A DNA stretch of 64,000 bases from Leifsonia sp. fls2-241-R2A-40a. GTDB taxonomy: Bacteria > Actinomycetota > Actinomycetes > Actinomycetales > Microbacteriaceae. A model generated the notes under the pieces. That model had not been told where the DNA came from, made no database searches, and saw only the letters and a program-made list of their open reading frames with translations. Of this stretch, positions 52,899 to 61,445 are shown one piece after another. Numbering within the stretch: the stretch's first letter is position 1; every line of letters begins with the position of its first letter. The DNA lies in assembly GCF_030209575.1 (NCBI RefSeq), contig NZ_JARVRS010000001.1, positions 2,604,001-2,668,000 of the forward strand, in the 5' to 3' direction. The translations under genes and the position numbers were made by a program.

Positions 52899-54158
52899 GT
52901 GGCAACCGCTACCGATCACACGCGCACCCCGTTCGCCGGCCCCAGCCTGGACGAGTTCGAGGCGGCGCGCGCCATCGTGGCCGCCGTGGCGCAGCCGACG
53001 CCCATGGAGAGCTCCCGCTACCTGACCGACCTTCTGGGTGCGCCGGTGCTGCTGAAGTGCGAGAACCTGCAGCGCACCGGCTCCTACAAGATCCGCGGCG
53101 CCTACAACCGGATGTCGAAGCTCACGGCCGAGGAGCGCGCACGCGGGGTGGTGGCGGCCTCGGCCGGTAATCACGCGCAGGGCGTCGCGTTCGCGGCACG
53201 CGAGCTGGGCATCCACGCGACGATCTTCATGCCCGTCGGGGTGGCCATCCCGAAGTTCCAGGCGACGCGCGCCTACGGGGCTGACGTCGTGCTGAGCGGC
53301 GGCTACGTCGACGAGACGCTGCGCGCCGCCGCAGACTTCGCGGCCGAGACGGGTGCCGTGCTGATCCCGCCGTTCGACCATCCGGATGTGGTGGCCGGCC
53401 AGGGCACGCTCGGTCTCGAGATCCTCGAGGCGGTGCCCGACGTCTCCACCATCATCGTGCCCATCGGGGGCGGCGGGCTCATCTCCGGCGTGGCCAGTGC
53501 CGTCAAGCAGCGCGCCGCCGCCGAAGGGCGCACCGTCCGCATCATCGGCGTGCAGGCGGCCAACGCGGCCTCCTACCCGCCCTCGCTCGCCGCGGGGGAG
53601 CCGACCGACATCTCGCTCGTCGCCACCATCGCGGACGGCATCGCCGTCAGCCGCCCGGGCGCGCTGAACTTCCAGATCATCCGAGACGCCGTCGACCAGG
53701 TAGTGACGGTGTCGGAGGACGACATCGCGCGCGCCATGGTCATGCTGCTCGAGCGCGCGAAGCTCGTGGTCGAGCCGGCCGGCGCCGCGGGGGTGGCGGC
53801 GATCCTCGCCGGAGCGATCCAGGCAGACGGCCCGACCGTCGCCATCCTGTCCGGCGGCAACATTGACCCGCTCCTGATGCAGCGCGTCATCAGCCAGGGG
53901 CTCGCCGCCTCCGACCGCTACCTCAAGCTCACGATCATGCTCCCGGACCGACCGGGCCAGCTCGCCCGGATCGCGGAGATCCTCGCGGGTGTCAACGCCA
54001 ACGTGGTGGAGGTGCTGCACACCCGCCACGGGCGCGGGATGCAGCTCAGCCAGGTCGAGCTCGACGTGAGCGTCGAGACCCGCGGCACCGACCACCGGCG
54101 CCACGTCATCGACGCGCTCCGAGCCGCCGGCTACGACCCCGTGGTAGACGACGAGTAG
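52899..54158 (+). CDS. ilvA: Threonine ammonia-lyase (dehydratase)
   Basis: 419 residues. PLP lysine in RTGSYKIRGAYNRM (about 68), substrate loop ASAGNHAQGVAFAARELG, PLP phosphate site PIGGGGLISGV. The C-terminal ~80 residues are a single ACT-like domain (LMLPDRPGQLARIAEILAGV), so this is the catabolic-type or short biosynthetic class. It makes 2-oxobutanoate from threonine for isoleucine or energy. TAGGCT ends six bases before the GTG (leaderless). Confidence 0.93.
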   Translation: MATATDHTRTPFAGPSLDEFEAARAIVAAVAQPTPMESSRYLTDLLGAPVLLKCENLQRTGSYKIRGAYNRMSKLTAEERARGVVAASAGNHAQGVAFAARELGIHATIFMPVGVAIPKFQATRAYGADVVLSGGYVDETLRAAADFAAETGAVLIPPFDHPDVVAGQGTLGLEILEAVPDVSTIIVPIGGGGLISGVASAVKQRAAAEGRTVRIIGVQAANAASYPPSLAAGEPTDISLVATIADGIAVSRPGALNFQIIRDAVDQVVTVSEDDIARAMVMLLERAKLVVEPAGAAGVAAILAGAIQADGPTVAILSGGNIDPLLMQRVISQGLAASDRYLKLTIMLPDRPGQLARIAEILAGVNANVVEVLHTRHGRGMQLSQVELDVSVETRGTDHRRHVIDALRAAGYDPVVDDE

Positions 54159-54174
54159 CCGCCGCCCTGGCCCC

Positions 54175-54232
54175 CGAGCACAGGAAAAACGCCCCGGATC
54201 CAAGCGGATCCGGGGCGTTTTTCCTGTGCTCG
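54175..54232. repeat. CGAGCACAGGAAAA-type palindrome between ilvA and greA
   Basis: Perfect 27-base arms (54175-54201 and 54206-54232) with a 4-base loop. The outer half CGAGCACAGGAAAA is shared with the elements at 9503 and 61366, and the inner half ACGCCCCGGATCC is different. A bidirectional terminator for convergent genes is likely. Confidence 0.85.
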
Positions 54233-54258
54233 GCGGCTATGGGCCGGGCTACGAGTTG

Positions 54259-54750
54259 CTACTGGCCCAGGTAGGTTTCCACCTTGGTGACCTCGACGGC
54301 GATCTGGCGGCCGTTCGGGGCGGTGTACTCGGTCTTGTCCCCGACGTTGAGGCCGAGGATGGCGGCGCCGAGCGGGCTCTGCTCGCTGTACACCGGGAGG
54401 TCCGTTCCGGCGGCGATCTCGCGGTTGCCGATGAGGAACACGGTCTCGTCGCCCGCGACCGTCGCGGTGATGACCGTTCCCGGCTCCACGACGCCGTGGC
54501 TTTCCGGGGCGGCGCCGACGGTGGCGCTGCGCAGCAGGTTGGTGAGCTGGACGATGCGGGCCTCGATCTTGCCCTGCTCGTCCTTGGCCGCGTGGTAGCC
54601 GCCGTTCTCCTTGAGGTCGCCCTCTTCGCGGGCCGCCTCGATGCGCTTCGCGATCTCGTTGCGGCCGTTGATGCTGAGCTCCTCGAGTTCAGCCGAGAGA
54701 CGGTCGTACGCGTCCTGGGTCAGAAACGTGACCTGAGGCTCCTGAGACAT
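54259..54750 (-). CDS. greA: Transcription elongation factor GreA
   Basis: 163 residues: an N-terminal coiled coil (about 10-80, with LSAELEELSINGRNEIAKRI and acidic tip REEGDLKENGGYHAAKDEQG) and a C-terminal FKBP-like globular domain. It rescues backtracked RNA polymerase by inserting into the secondary channel. ATG at 54750 follows AGGAG; a longer frame upstream is not supported. It converges with ilvA. Confidence 0.95.
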   Translation of the reverse strand: MSQEPQVTFLTQDAYDRLSAELEELSINGRNEIAKRIEAAREEGDLKENGGYHAAKDEQGKIEARIVQLTNLLRSATVGAAPESHGVVEPGTVITATVAGDETVFLIGNREIAAGTDLPVYSEQSPLGAAILGLNVGDKTEYTAPNGRQIAVEVTKVETYLGQ

Positions 54751-54874
54751 GATGAACTCCTTCGTGCCTGCGGCTGTCGCCTGCAGTTGAGATAGCACCG
54801 TGGGCACAGGGGGCCGGTTCGGTACCGGTGCTAAAGTCGACGCCCCGGCGATGCCGGGGCGTATCCGCACAATA

Positions 54875-55276
54875 CTAGGCCAGCCAGCAGGTGTTGACCA
54901 AACCCGTATTGGGCTTCATGACGGTGCGGATGGCCTCGCTGTGCGTGGTCACACGGGAGGTCGAACCGGGGTACTCGACGATCCGCCAGCCGACGATCGC
55001 GAAGTCCTCGTTGAGGGCCTGGATCGCGCAGGTCACCGGCGTACCGACCGGCGCGTTGATCGTGAAGGTGATGTCGACGTGCTGGTCGTCCGGGATGGTG
55101 AAGGCGGTGTCCGTCGTCTCGAGGTTCGCCTGGTCGTTGTCCCATCCGGCCCAGAACACCCACGCCGTCACGATGGCGACGACCGCCACCGCTCCGCCGA
55201 TCAGCAGCCAGCGGTCGCGCCGCTTGCGGTCCCGGGTGCGGCCGTAACGGGTGTCGAGCGTCGGGGTCGCCGTCAT
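54875..55276 (-). CDS. DUF4307 family membrane protein
   Basis: 133 residues: a basic N-terminus (RYGRTRDRKRRDRW), one membrane helix (about 24-45) and an exported beta domain with VTCAIQALNEDFAIVGWRIV and a C-terminal Cys. This matches DUF4307, an actinobacterial family usually encoded next to mca and greA. Function unknown. It lies 124 bases upstream of greA on the same strand. Confidence 0.88.
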   Translation of the reverse strand: MTATPTLDTRYGRTRDRKRRDRWLLIGGAVAVVAIVTAWVFWAGWDNDQANLETTDTAFTIPDDQHVDITFTINAPVGTPVTCAIQALNEDFAIVGWRIVEYPGSTSRVTTHSEAIRTVMKPNTGLVNTCWLA

Positions 55277-55369
55277 GCGTGCACCGCCCTGCCGTTCAGC
55301 TGAACCCTCCCGCGTCAGAGGCCTCCCGCCGGGCGACGGTAGGCTGAGACAAGACTAGGAGAGAAAGCT

Positions 55370-55462
55370 GTGAATGCCGGCGCCCGCCGGTCGGCGGCCT
55401 GGTCGAAAGTGGAGAACGAGATGCCCGAGACCGACCTGTTCGCCGGTGTGATGCCCGAATGA
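55370..55462 (+). pseudogene. 30-codon in-frame remnant of mca-like gene
   Basis: GTG at 55370 follows AGGAG, and the frame runs open to TGA at 55462. The last residues, VENEMPETDLFAGVMPE, resemble the C-terminus of mycothiol conjugate amidase (Mca), whose tail normally reads like LPETDLFAG. The stop overlaps the next start as ATGA, as is typical of mca and its neighbour. Everything else of the ~290-residue enzyme, including the zinc-binding AHPDDE motif, is missing. TAGGCT at about 55340 is a possible -10. Alternatively it is a functional small peptide. Confidence 0.6.
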
Positions 55463-55725
55463 TCGCGGACGCCCTCCTGCACCTGTCCGTCCGGCTCGCT
55501 GCGACTCCCGCGCCCACGCCGTCCGGTGCCCCGAGCGACGACTCGGTCACCCCGGGCGTGCTCGGCTTCGTCGTGACGTTCTTCATCGCCATCGCCGTGG
55601 TGCTGCTCGTGCTCGACATGGTGCGTCGCATCCGACGCGTGCGCTACCGGGCCGAGATCGCCGAGAAGCTGGATGCCGAACAGGCGGATCAGCGCGGCGA
55701 CGAGCCGGAGGCTCCGCAGCGCTGA
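55459..55725 (+). CDS. Small single-span membrane protein (mca-neighbour family)
   Basis: 88 residues: a short lumen-side region with Pro/Ser/Thr, one helix (VLGFVVTFFIAIAVVLLVLDM, about 36-57) and a basic-then-acidic cytoplasmic tail (RRIRRVRYRAEIAEKLDAEQ). Small proteins of this design commonly follow mca in actinobacteria. The ATG overlaps the remnant's stop. Confidence 0.75.
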   Translation: MIADALLHLSVRLAATPAPTPSGAPSDDSVTPGVLGFVVTFFIAIAVVLLVLDMVRRIRRVRYRAEIAEKLDAEQADQRGDEPEAPQR

Positions 55726-55743
55726 GCCGTGCGGCCCGGCGTC

Positions 55744-56370
55744 TCAGAACGCTTGAGCCACCCGCTCCACCAGCAGTGACAGCCCGATGAGGGTCATCGC
55801 GACCGCGGAGACCCGTGCCAGGATGACTGTTCCGCGCGGCCGGGCCGCCAGCAGCCGCCGGGCCAGTACGGCAACGGTCAGGTAGACGACCGCGCAGGTC
55901 GCGACGAACAGCCCGCCGAGGAGCAGCATCTGCGCGGCAGGCGCCCACGAGCCGTGCACCGAGGTGAACTGGGGGACCAGCGCGACCAGGACGAGCAGCC
56001 CCTTCGGGTTGAATCCGCTCACGCCCGCGCCCCGCAGGAACGACGAGAGCGGAGAGGCCGACCCGTCGGCAGCCTGCGCCGCAAGCGGACCCGCCGAACG
56101 CACGAGCCCGCTGATCCCCACCCACAGCAGGTACAGCGCGCCGGCGACCGTGAGGACGTCGAGCAGCACCGGGTTCGCCGCGACCAGCGCGCCGAGCCCG
56201 ACCGCCACCGCGACCACGACGAGCGCGTAGCCGAACAGGATGCCGCCGATCGACGGCAGGAGCGCCCGGCCGCCGAGGCCGGCTGTGACCGCGTACGCCC
56301 AGTCGGCGCCCGGAGTGCAGACGAGGAGCGCCGCAACGTCCCAGAAGCCCATGATCAGTGCCGGATCCAT
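55744..56370 (-). CDS. LysE-family amino acid exporter
   Basis: 208 residues with six helices of the LysE/RhtB fold. ALLVCTPGADWAYAVTAGLGG near the start and GAGVSGFNPKGLLVLVALVPQF with its Asn-Pro-Lys motif are diagnostic. It exports an amino acid, perhaps one sensed by the divergent Lrp regulator 96 bases away. ATG at 56370 follows GAGGAG. Confidence 0.9.
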   Translation of the reverse strand: MDPALIMGFWDVAALLVCTPGADWAYAVTAGLGGRALLPSIGGILFGYALVVVAVAVGLGALVAANPVLLDVLTVAGALYLLWVGISGLVRSAGPLAAQAADGSASPLSSFLRGAGVSGFNPKGLLVLVALVPQFTSVHGSWAPAAQMLLLGGLFVATCAVVYLTVAVLARRLLAARPRGTVILARVSAVAMTLIGLSLLVERVAQAF

Positions 56371-56466
56371 CGATCTCCTCCTCTCACCGGAAAGGTATGG
56401 CGTGGGAGGCCGAAAGTGCTTGCGACTTCGGTGCGCTGCGGCACGATTCGTGAAAGGATCTGCTGC

Positions 56467-56919
56467 ATGGATGCGATAGACAGGGAGATCCTTGCTGCGC
56501 TGCAAGAGGACGGCCGGCTGAGCCTCACCGACCTGGCCGCACGGGTGGGCCTCACGCTCTCGCCGTGCCACCGCCGGGTGCGCGAACTCGAACGCGACGG
56601 CGTCATCGAGCAGTACCGCGCCGTCGTCTCGCCCGCGGCGGTCGGCCTCGACTTCGAGGCGATCGTCTTCGTCACGATCGACCGCACCGATCCGGAGACC
56701 GTCGGCGCGTTCGAGGAGGGCGTGCTCGCCATCCCGAACATCGTGCAGGCCGAGCGCCTATTCGGGGACCCGGACTACATGCTCCGGGTGCTGACCGCCG
56801 ACCTCACCGGGTACCAGGAGCTCTTCGACGGGCCGCTCGGCGCGCTCCCCGGCGTCGGCAAGCTGTCGTCGACGCTGGTCATGAAACAGGTCACGGGACG
56901 CCGCGCCCTGCCCACCTGA
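56467..56919 (+). CDS. Lrp/AsnC-family transcriptional regulator
   Basis: 150 residues. Helix-turn-helix at about 3-50 (DREILAALQEDGRLSLTDLA, RVGLTLSPCHRRVRELERDG), then the RAM ligand domain (VQAERLFGDPDYMLRVLTAD). The divergent LysE gene is the usual partner, as in LysG/LysE-like and BdlR-like pairs. An amino acid ligand is inferred. Confidence 0.92.
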   Translation: MDAIDREILAALQEDGRLSLTDLAARVGLTLSPCHRRVRELERDGVIEQYRAVVSPAAVGLDFEAIVFVTIDRTDPETVGAFEEGVLAIPNIVQAERLFGDPDYMLRVLTADLTGYQELFDGPLGALPGVGKLSSTLVMKQVTGRRALPT

Positions 56920-56925
56920 GCGGCG

Positions 56926-57771
56926 TCAGCCCGCGTTGTACGCCGGGTGCATCGCGATGAGCAGTGTCGCCGTCCAGTGGCACAGAAATGCCAGGACGGT
57001 CAGCGTGTGGAAGATCTCGTGGAAGCCGAACCGGCCCGGGAAGGGGTTCGGACGCTTCATCCCGTAGATGACCGCACCGATCGTGTAGAAGATGCCGCCG
57101 ACGAGCACCAGCACCATCATCGCGACGTTCGCATCCACCAGGTCGACGATGTACATCATCGCCGCCCAGCCGAGGGCGACGTAGATGGGAACGTAGAGCC
57201 AGCGCGGTGCGCCGATCCAGAACACGCGGAAGCCGATGCCGATCAGGGCGCCGGCCCACACCAGCGTCAGCAGCAGGATGCCTTTCGACGGCGGCAGCGC
57301 CAGCACGGCGAGCGGCGTGTACGTCCCCGCGATGAGCAGGAAGATGTTCGCGTGGTCGATCCGCTTGAGGATAATCTTGGTGCGCGGCCGCCAGTTGAAG
57401 CGGTGATAGAGCGCCGAGTTGCCGAACAGCAGCATCGACGTCAGCACGAAGACGGCCGACGCCCACTTCGCCGGCGCTCCGTGCGCGAGGGTGATGAGGA
57501 CGATGCCCAGGACGATCGTGACCGGGAACGTGGCCGCGTGGATCCACCCGCGCCAGGTCGGCTTGACCTCGTCGGGGAACGCGGGGGAGGCGTCCAGCAG
57601 GGGGATGTTGGGGAGGTCGGGGCCGCCGTCGCGCGCCTCGCGCTCGTCCGCCTGGACGGCGGCGTCGGACGCATCGAGATGCGTCGACGGCTCCTCGAGG
57701 AGCTCGCCGACGTCTTCGGAGGCGCGGCGGGCGCCGCTCGTGCCGAAGTCCGGGGTCTTTCGGGGCGACAT
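56926..57771 (-). CDS. trhA: Hemolysin III (TrhA/PAQR) family membrane protein
   Basis: 281 residues. An acidic N-terminal extension of about 85 residues is followed by seven helices. FGNSALYHRFNWRP, KRIDHANIFLLIAGTYTPL and GFHEIFHTLTVLAFLCHW give the conserved Ser-His/Asp/His set of the PAQR fold. The long N-terminus is usual only in some actinobacteria. TACGCT ends six bases before the ATG. It is divergent from uppS. Confidence 0.9.
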   Translation of the reverse strand: MSPRKTPDFGTSGARRASEDVGELLEEPSTHLDASDAAVQADEREARDGGPDLPNIPLLDASPAFPDEVKPTWRGWIHAATFPVTIVLGIVLITLAHGAPAKWASAVFVLTSMLLFGNSALYHRFNWRPRTKIILKRIDHANIFLLIAGTYTPLAVLALPPSKGILLLTLVWAGALIGIGFRVFWIGAPRWLYVPIYVALGWAAMMYIVDLVDANVAMMVLVLVGGIFYTIGAVIYGMKRPNPFPGRFGFHEIFHTLTVLAFLCHWTATLLIAMHPAYNAG

Positions 57772-57777
57772 GGACCC

Positions 57778-57837
57778 AGCGTAGGGGAGGACGGTGCCCG
57801 GATGCTGTGAGACGGGTCGCCCGCGCCGCGCTAACGT
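57778..57837. promoter_or_regulatory. Divergent -10 elements of trhA and uppS
   Basis: TACGCT on the minus strand (57778-57783) and TAACGT on the plus strand (57832-57837) each stand six bases from the start codon they serve. Confidence 0.5.
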
Positions 57838-57843
57838 AGCACC

Positions 57844-58629
57844 GTGAGCAGACGAGGAGCCCCCGCGGCCAGCGGCCTGCTCTACGGGCTCTACCAGAAA
57901 CGACTTCGGCGCGACATCGACCGCGAGGCGCTCCCGAAGCACGTCGCCATGATCATCGACGGCAACCGCCGCTGGGCGCGGCAGGCCGGCCTCACCACGG
58001 TCGCGCACGGTCATCGTGCGGGCGCCGCGAAGATGCGCGAGTTCCTGGAGTGGTGCGACGAGCTCGGCATCCAGGTCGTCACCCTCTACCTCCTCTCCTC
58101 CGACAACCTCACGAACCGGGAGAGCGGGGAGCTCGGCGACCTCATCGAGATCATCGCGCAGCTGGCCGGCGATCTGTCCCGCTACCGCGACTGGCGGGTC
58201 AAGCACGTGGGATCGGCGACCGGGCTGCCTCCCCGGCTGCTGGAGGCGCTCGCCGAGGCCGAGGCGCGCACCGCGGGCAACACCGGGATGCACATCAACC
58301 TCGCCGTCGGCTACGGCGGCCGCAAGGAGATCACGGACGCGATGCGCAGCATCGTCGCGGCGCACCACGCCGACGGCGGCAGCCTGGAGACGCTCGCCGA
58401 CCTGCTCACGCCCGACCTGATCGGCGAGCACCTCTACACCGGCGGCCAGCCCGATCCCGACCTCGTCATCCGCACGTCGGGGGAGCAGCGGCTCAGCGAC
58501 TTCATGCTCTGGCAGAGCGCGCACAGCGAGTTCTACTTCGTGGAGGCGCTGGGTCCGGACCTGCGCGAGGTCGACTTCCTCCGCGCGGTCCGCGACTACT
58601 CTCGCCGCCACCGCCGCTTCGGCGGCTGA
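57844..58629 (+). CDS. uppS: Isoprenyl (undecaprenyl/decaprenyl) diphosphate synthase
   Basis: 261 residues of the cis-prenyltransferase family: PKHVAMIIDGNRRWARQ with the catalytic Asp (about residue 38), YLLSSDNLTNRE, LNLAVGYGGRKEI-type segment, RTSGEQRLSDFMLWQSAHSE and the end FLRAVRDYSRRHRRFGG. It builds the lipid carrier used for peptidoglycan and wall polymers. GTG at 57844; leaderless. The family name uppS covers the chain length that the actinobacterium uses. Confidence 0.92.
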   Translation: MSRRGAPAASGLLYGLYQKRLRRDIDREALPKHVAMIIDGNRRWARQAGLTTVAHGHRAGAAKMREFLEWCDELGIQVVTLYLLSSDNLTNRESGELGDLIEIIAQLAGDLSRYRDWRVKHVGSATGLPPRLLEALAEAEARTAGNTGMHINLAVGYGGRKEITDAMRSIVAAHHADGGSLETLADLLTPDLIGEHLYTGGQPDPDLVIRTSGEQRLSDFMLWQSAHSEFYFVEALGPDLREVDFLRAVRDYSRRHRRFGG

Positions 58630-58673
58630 CCGCGGATTTCGCCGCGCTCGGCGCGGTGCGGAAGAATCGAACC

Positions 58674-59792
58674 GTGACGACGGTCGAAGAGTTTGCCCGC
58701 GGGTTCGGCGAAGAGCCCGGCTACCTGGACTACGGCCGGGTCGGCCCGCTGTCGGCGACCGTGCGGGCGGAGACGATCGGGCAGTACGAGATCCTCTCCA
58801 AGGCGCGCTTCGGCACGATCGAGCGGATGCGCGCCGAGGACGCGAGGCTGCGCGATGCGGTCAGCGCGCTGACGCGGTTCCCCGCCGACCAGGTCGTGTT
58901 CCAGCCGAACGCGTCCAGCGGCCTCCTGCACGCGGCGTTCGGGCTGACCGGCGGCGACGTTCTGCTGTCCCTCGCCGAGTTCCCGTCCCTCACGTACGCC
59001 GCCGAGCGCGCTGCGCAGGCTCTGCGGGTCATCACTCCGACCTGGCTCGAGACCGACAACGGCCGGGTGACGCCCTCGCGCATCCGGGAGCAGCTCACGG
59101 ACAGCACGTCCGCGGTGATGGTGAGCCTGGTGGACTCGCGCACCGGGTACCTGGCCGACATCGACGGGATCCGCCAGGTGATCGGCGACCGCCTCCTGAT
59201 CGTGGACGCCATCCAGGGCTTCGGCGTGGTCGATGCGCCGTGGGAGGTCGCGGACGTCGTCGTCTCGGGCGGCCAGAAGTGGATGCGCGCGGGCTGGGGC
59301 ACGGGCTTCCTCGCGCTGAGCGAGCGCGCGATCCACCACCTGACTCCGGTGTTCAGTGGCTGGACCGGTTCGGGACCGGACCAGCCGTGGGACGAGGTGC
59401 TCGAGCCGGTGCGCGGCGCCGGCGCCTTCTCGGTCTCCAACCCGGACCTCGTCGCCGAAGCGCGGTTCGCCGCGGCGCTGGAGGAGGTCGCGGAGGTCGG
59501 CGTCAAGGCGGTCGCGGCCGCCGTCGCCGACAACGTCGAGCAGGTGCTGCAACTCGCGGACGAGTTCGCGGTTCCCGTGAGCTCGTCGCGGAGCCCCGTC
59601 GAGCGCGCCGGCATCGTCGTCCTCGAGCCGCTCCCCGAGCAGCTGACGGCGCTCGGCGCATCCCTTCACAACCACGGTGTCTCCGCGTCGGTGCGGCCCA
59701 CCTGCGTCCGCTTGAGCATCCACGCGGGGACGGGCACGGAGACGCTGGACATGCTGCGTGCCGCGTTCACGTCGTACGCGTCGGTGAGCTGA
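58674..59792 (+). CDS. Aminotransferase class V-fold PLP protein
   Basis: 372 residues. The NifS/CsdA-like fold shows VFQPNASSGLLHAAFGLTGG, DAIQGFGVVDAPWE and SGGQKWMRAGWGTGFLALSE with the PLP lysine in GGQKWM. The C-terminal domain has RAGIVVLEPLPEQLTALGAS and VRLSIHAGTGTETLDML. It may be a desulphurase-like or kynureninase-like enzyme; the sequence does not say. AAGAAT ends six bases before the GTG (leaderless). Confidence 0.8.
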   Translation: MTTVEEFARGFGEEPGYLDYGRVGPLSATVRAETIGQYEILSKARFGTIERMRAEDARLRDAVSALTRFPADQVVFQPNASSGLLHAAFGLTGGDVLLSLAEFPSLTYAAERAAQALRVITPTWLETDNGRVTPSRIREQLTDSTSAVMVSLVDSRTGYLADIDGIRQVIGDRLLIVDAIQGFGVVDAPWEVADVVVSGGQKWMRAGWGTGFLALSERAIHHLTPVFSGWTGSGPDQPWDEVLEPVRGAGAFSVSNPDLVAEARFAAALEEVAEVGVKAVAAAVADNVEQVLQLADEFAVPVSSSRSPVERAGIVVLEPLPEQLTALGASLHNHGVSASVRPTCVRLSIHAGTGTETLDMLRAAFTSYASVS

Positions 59793-59890
59793 CCCGTTCC
59801 CCGAACTGGGGGCGAATGTTCATCTGAACGAAACACGACACGCGGCCAGGGCTCGAAGTGGTGTCGGTGGCCGGGCGTAGGTTCAACCCA

Positions 59891-59989
59891 TCGGGCACCG
59901 CGCCCGATCGAGACGGCCACGTAAGTTCGTTTCGGAACGTAAGCGGCCGTCTCGCCAGTGAGATCCGCCGGCTCCCGAGGGAGCGGCGG
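59891..59989 (+). ncRNA. Structured leader upstream of PIN-PhoH gene
   Basis: Three adjacent hairpins: TCGGGC/GCCCGA (59891-59907); GAGACGGCC/GGCCGTCTC with an inner GTTC/GAAC stem and two CGTAAG copies facing each other (59910-59953); and CCGCC-GCTCC/GGAGC-GGCGG with a CGAG loop (59965-59989), whose 3' arm abuts the ribosome-binding purines of the PhoH gene. The last could hide that site. A frame of 72 codons (GTG 59858 to 60076) also crosses this region; it is less convincing than the folding. Confidence 0.4.
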
Positions 59990-60002
59990 GGTGGGAGTGG
60001 TC

Positions 60003-61361
60003 GTGGCGGAATCAGCAACCCGACAGGCAGCAACCCGGTCGAACGGCTCGGAAGCAGGGGCAGCGAAGACGAGTGAGCGCACGTACGTGCTCGACACGTC
60101 GGTCCTCCTCTCGGATCCGAAGGCCATCTTCCGTTTCGCGGAGCACGCTGTCGTGATCCCGGTCGTCGTCGTGAGCGAGCTGGAAGGCAAACGCCACGAC
60201 CCCGAGATCGGGTACTTCGCGCGGCAGGCGCTGCGCAACCTCGACGATCTGCGGGTGCAGCACGAGCGCCTCGACTTCCCGATCCCCGTCGGCGACGGCG
60301 GATCCCTGCGGGTGGAACTGAATCACTCGAACATGTCCGTCCTCCCCAGCGGCATGCAGCTGGGGGACAACGACTCGCGCATCCTCGCCGTCGCCCTGAA
60401 CCTGTCCAACGACGGACTCGCCGTCACCGTCGTCTCCAAGGACCTCCCGCTGCGGGTCAAGGCCGCATCGATCGGCCTCGCCGCGGAGGAGTACCGCCAC
60501 GAGCAGGCCGTCGACTCGGGCTGGACCGGCTTCGCCGAACTCGACCTCGGCAGCGACCAGATGGCAGCGCTCTACGAGGACGAGTGGATGCGGACCGACC
60601 AGGCCGTGGGCCTTCCGGTGAACACCGGGCTCGTCATCCACTCCGACCGCGGCTCGGCCCTGGGCCGCGTCGTCGCGGACGGCGAGGTCAAGCTGGTCCG
60701 CGGCGACCGTGACGTGTTCGGTCTGCACGGCCGGTCGGCGGAGCAGCGACTCGCGATCGACCTGCTGCTCGACCCGGAGATCGGCATCCTGTCGCTCGGC
60801 GGACGCGCCGGCACCGGCAAGTCGGCGCTCGCGCTGTGCGCCGGGCTCGAGGCGGTGCTGGAGCGCCGGCAGCACAAGAAGATCATGGTGTTCCGCCCGC
60901 TGTACGCGGTCGGCGGCCAGGAGCTCGGCTACCTGCCCGGGGACGCGGGCGAGAAGATGAACCCGTGGGGCCAGGCGGTGTTCGACACCCTGGGCGCTCT
61001 CGTCTCTCAGAACGTGCTCGACGAGGTGCTCGACCGCGGGATCCTCGAGGTGCTGCCGCTCACGCACATCCGCGGCCGGTCCCTGCACGACGCGTTCGTG
61101 ATCGTCGACGAGGCCCAGTCGCTGGAGCGCAACGTGCTGCTGACCGTGCTCAGCCGGATCGGACAGAACTCGCGCGTCGTGCTCACCCACGACGTGGCCC
61201 AGCGGGACAACCTGCGCGTCGGCCGCCACGACGGCGTCGCCAGCGTGATCGAGACGCTCAAGGGCCACCCGCTGTTCGCCCACGTGACGCTCACCCGCTC
61301 CGAGCGATCCGCCATCGCCGCCCTCGTCACCGAGATGCTGGAGGCCAACGAGGTCGCCTAG
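60003..61361 (+). CDS. PIN-PhoH fusion (PhoH2-type ATPase/RNase)
   Basis: 452 residues. An N-terminal PIN domain (about 25-170) has [20 protein letters not shown], the acidic residues expected for a nuclease site and [15 protein letters not shown]. The PhoH ATPase (from about 215) has Walker [20 protein letters not shown], Walker [14 protein letters not shown] and [16 protein letters not shown]. Such PhoH2 proteins couple RNA unwinding with cleavage. GTG at 60003 is the last of three in-frame GTGs; 59991 and 59997 are possible. A structured leader precedes it. Confidence 0.93.
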   Translation: MAESATRQAATRSNGSEAGAAKTSERTYVLDTSVLLSDPKAIFRFAEHAVVIPVVVVSELEGKRHDPEIGYFARQALRNLDDLRVQHERLDFPIPVGDGGSLRVELNHSNMSVLPSGMQLGDNDSRILAVALNLSNDGLAVTVVSKDLPLRVKAASIGLAAEEYRHEQAVDSGWTGFAELDLGSDQMAALYEDEWMRTDQAVGLPVNTGLVIHSDRGSALGRVVADGEVKLVRGDRDVFGLHGRSAEQRLAIDLLLDPEIGILSLGGRAGTGKSALALCAGLEAVLERRQHKKIMVFRPLYAVGGQELGYLPGDAGEKMNPWGQAVFDTLGALVSQNVLDEVLDRGILEVLPLTHIRGRSLHDAFVIVDEAQSLERNVLLTVLSRIGQNSRVVLTHDVAQRDNLRVGRHDGVASVIETLKGHPLFAHVTLTRSERSAIAALVTEMLEANEVA

Positions 61362-61365
61362 CCCA

Positions 61366-61422
61366 CGAGCACAGGAAAAGCGCCCCCGATTGTGAGGATC
61401 GGGGGCGCTTTTCCTGTGCTCG
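61366..61422. repeat. CGAGCACAGGAAAA-type palindrome between PIN-PhoH and fumC
   Basis: Perfect 25-base arms (61366-61390 and 61398-61422) with a 7-base loop; outer arm CGAGCACAGGAAAA, inner arm GCGCCCCCGAT. It begins five bases after the PhoH stop and is oriented to end both convergent genes. Confidence 0.85.
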
Positions 61423-61445
61423 GCGGCTCCTCCGTTTCCCATCGA

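Noticed and set aside
54751-54870. N-terminal extension of GreA
   Set aside because: The extra residues do not fit the family and the ATG at 54750 has an AGGAG at the right distance.
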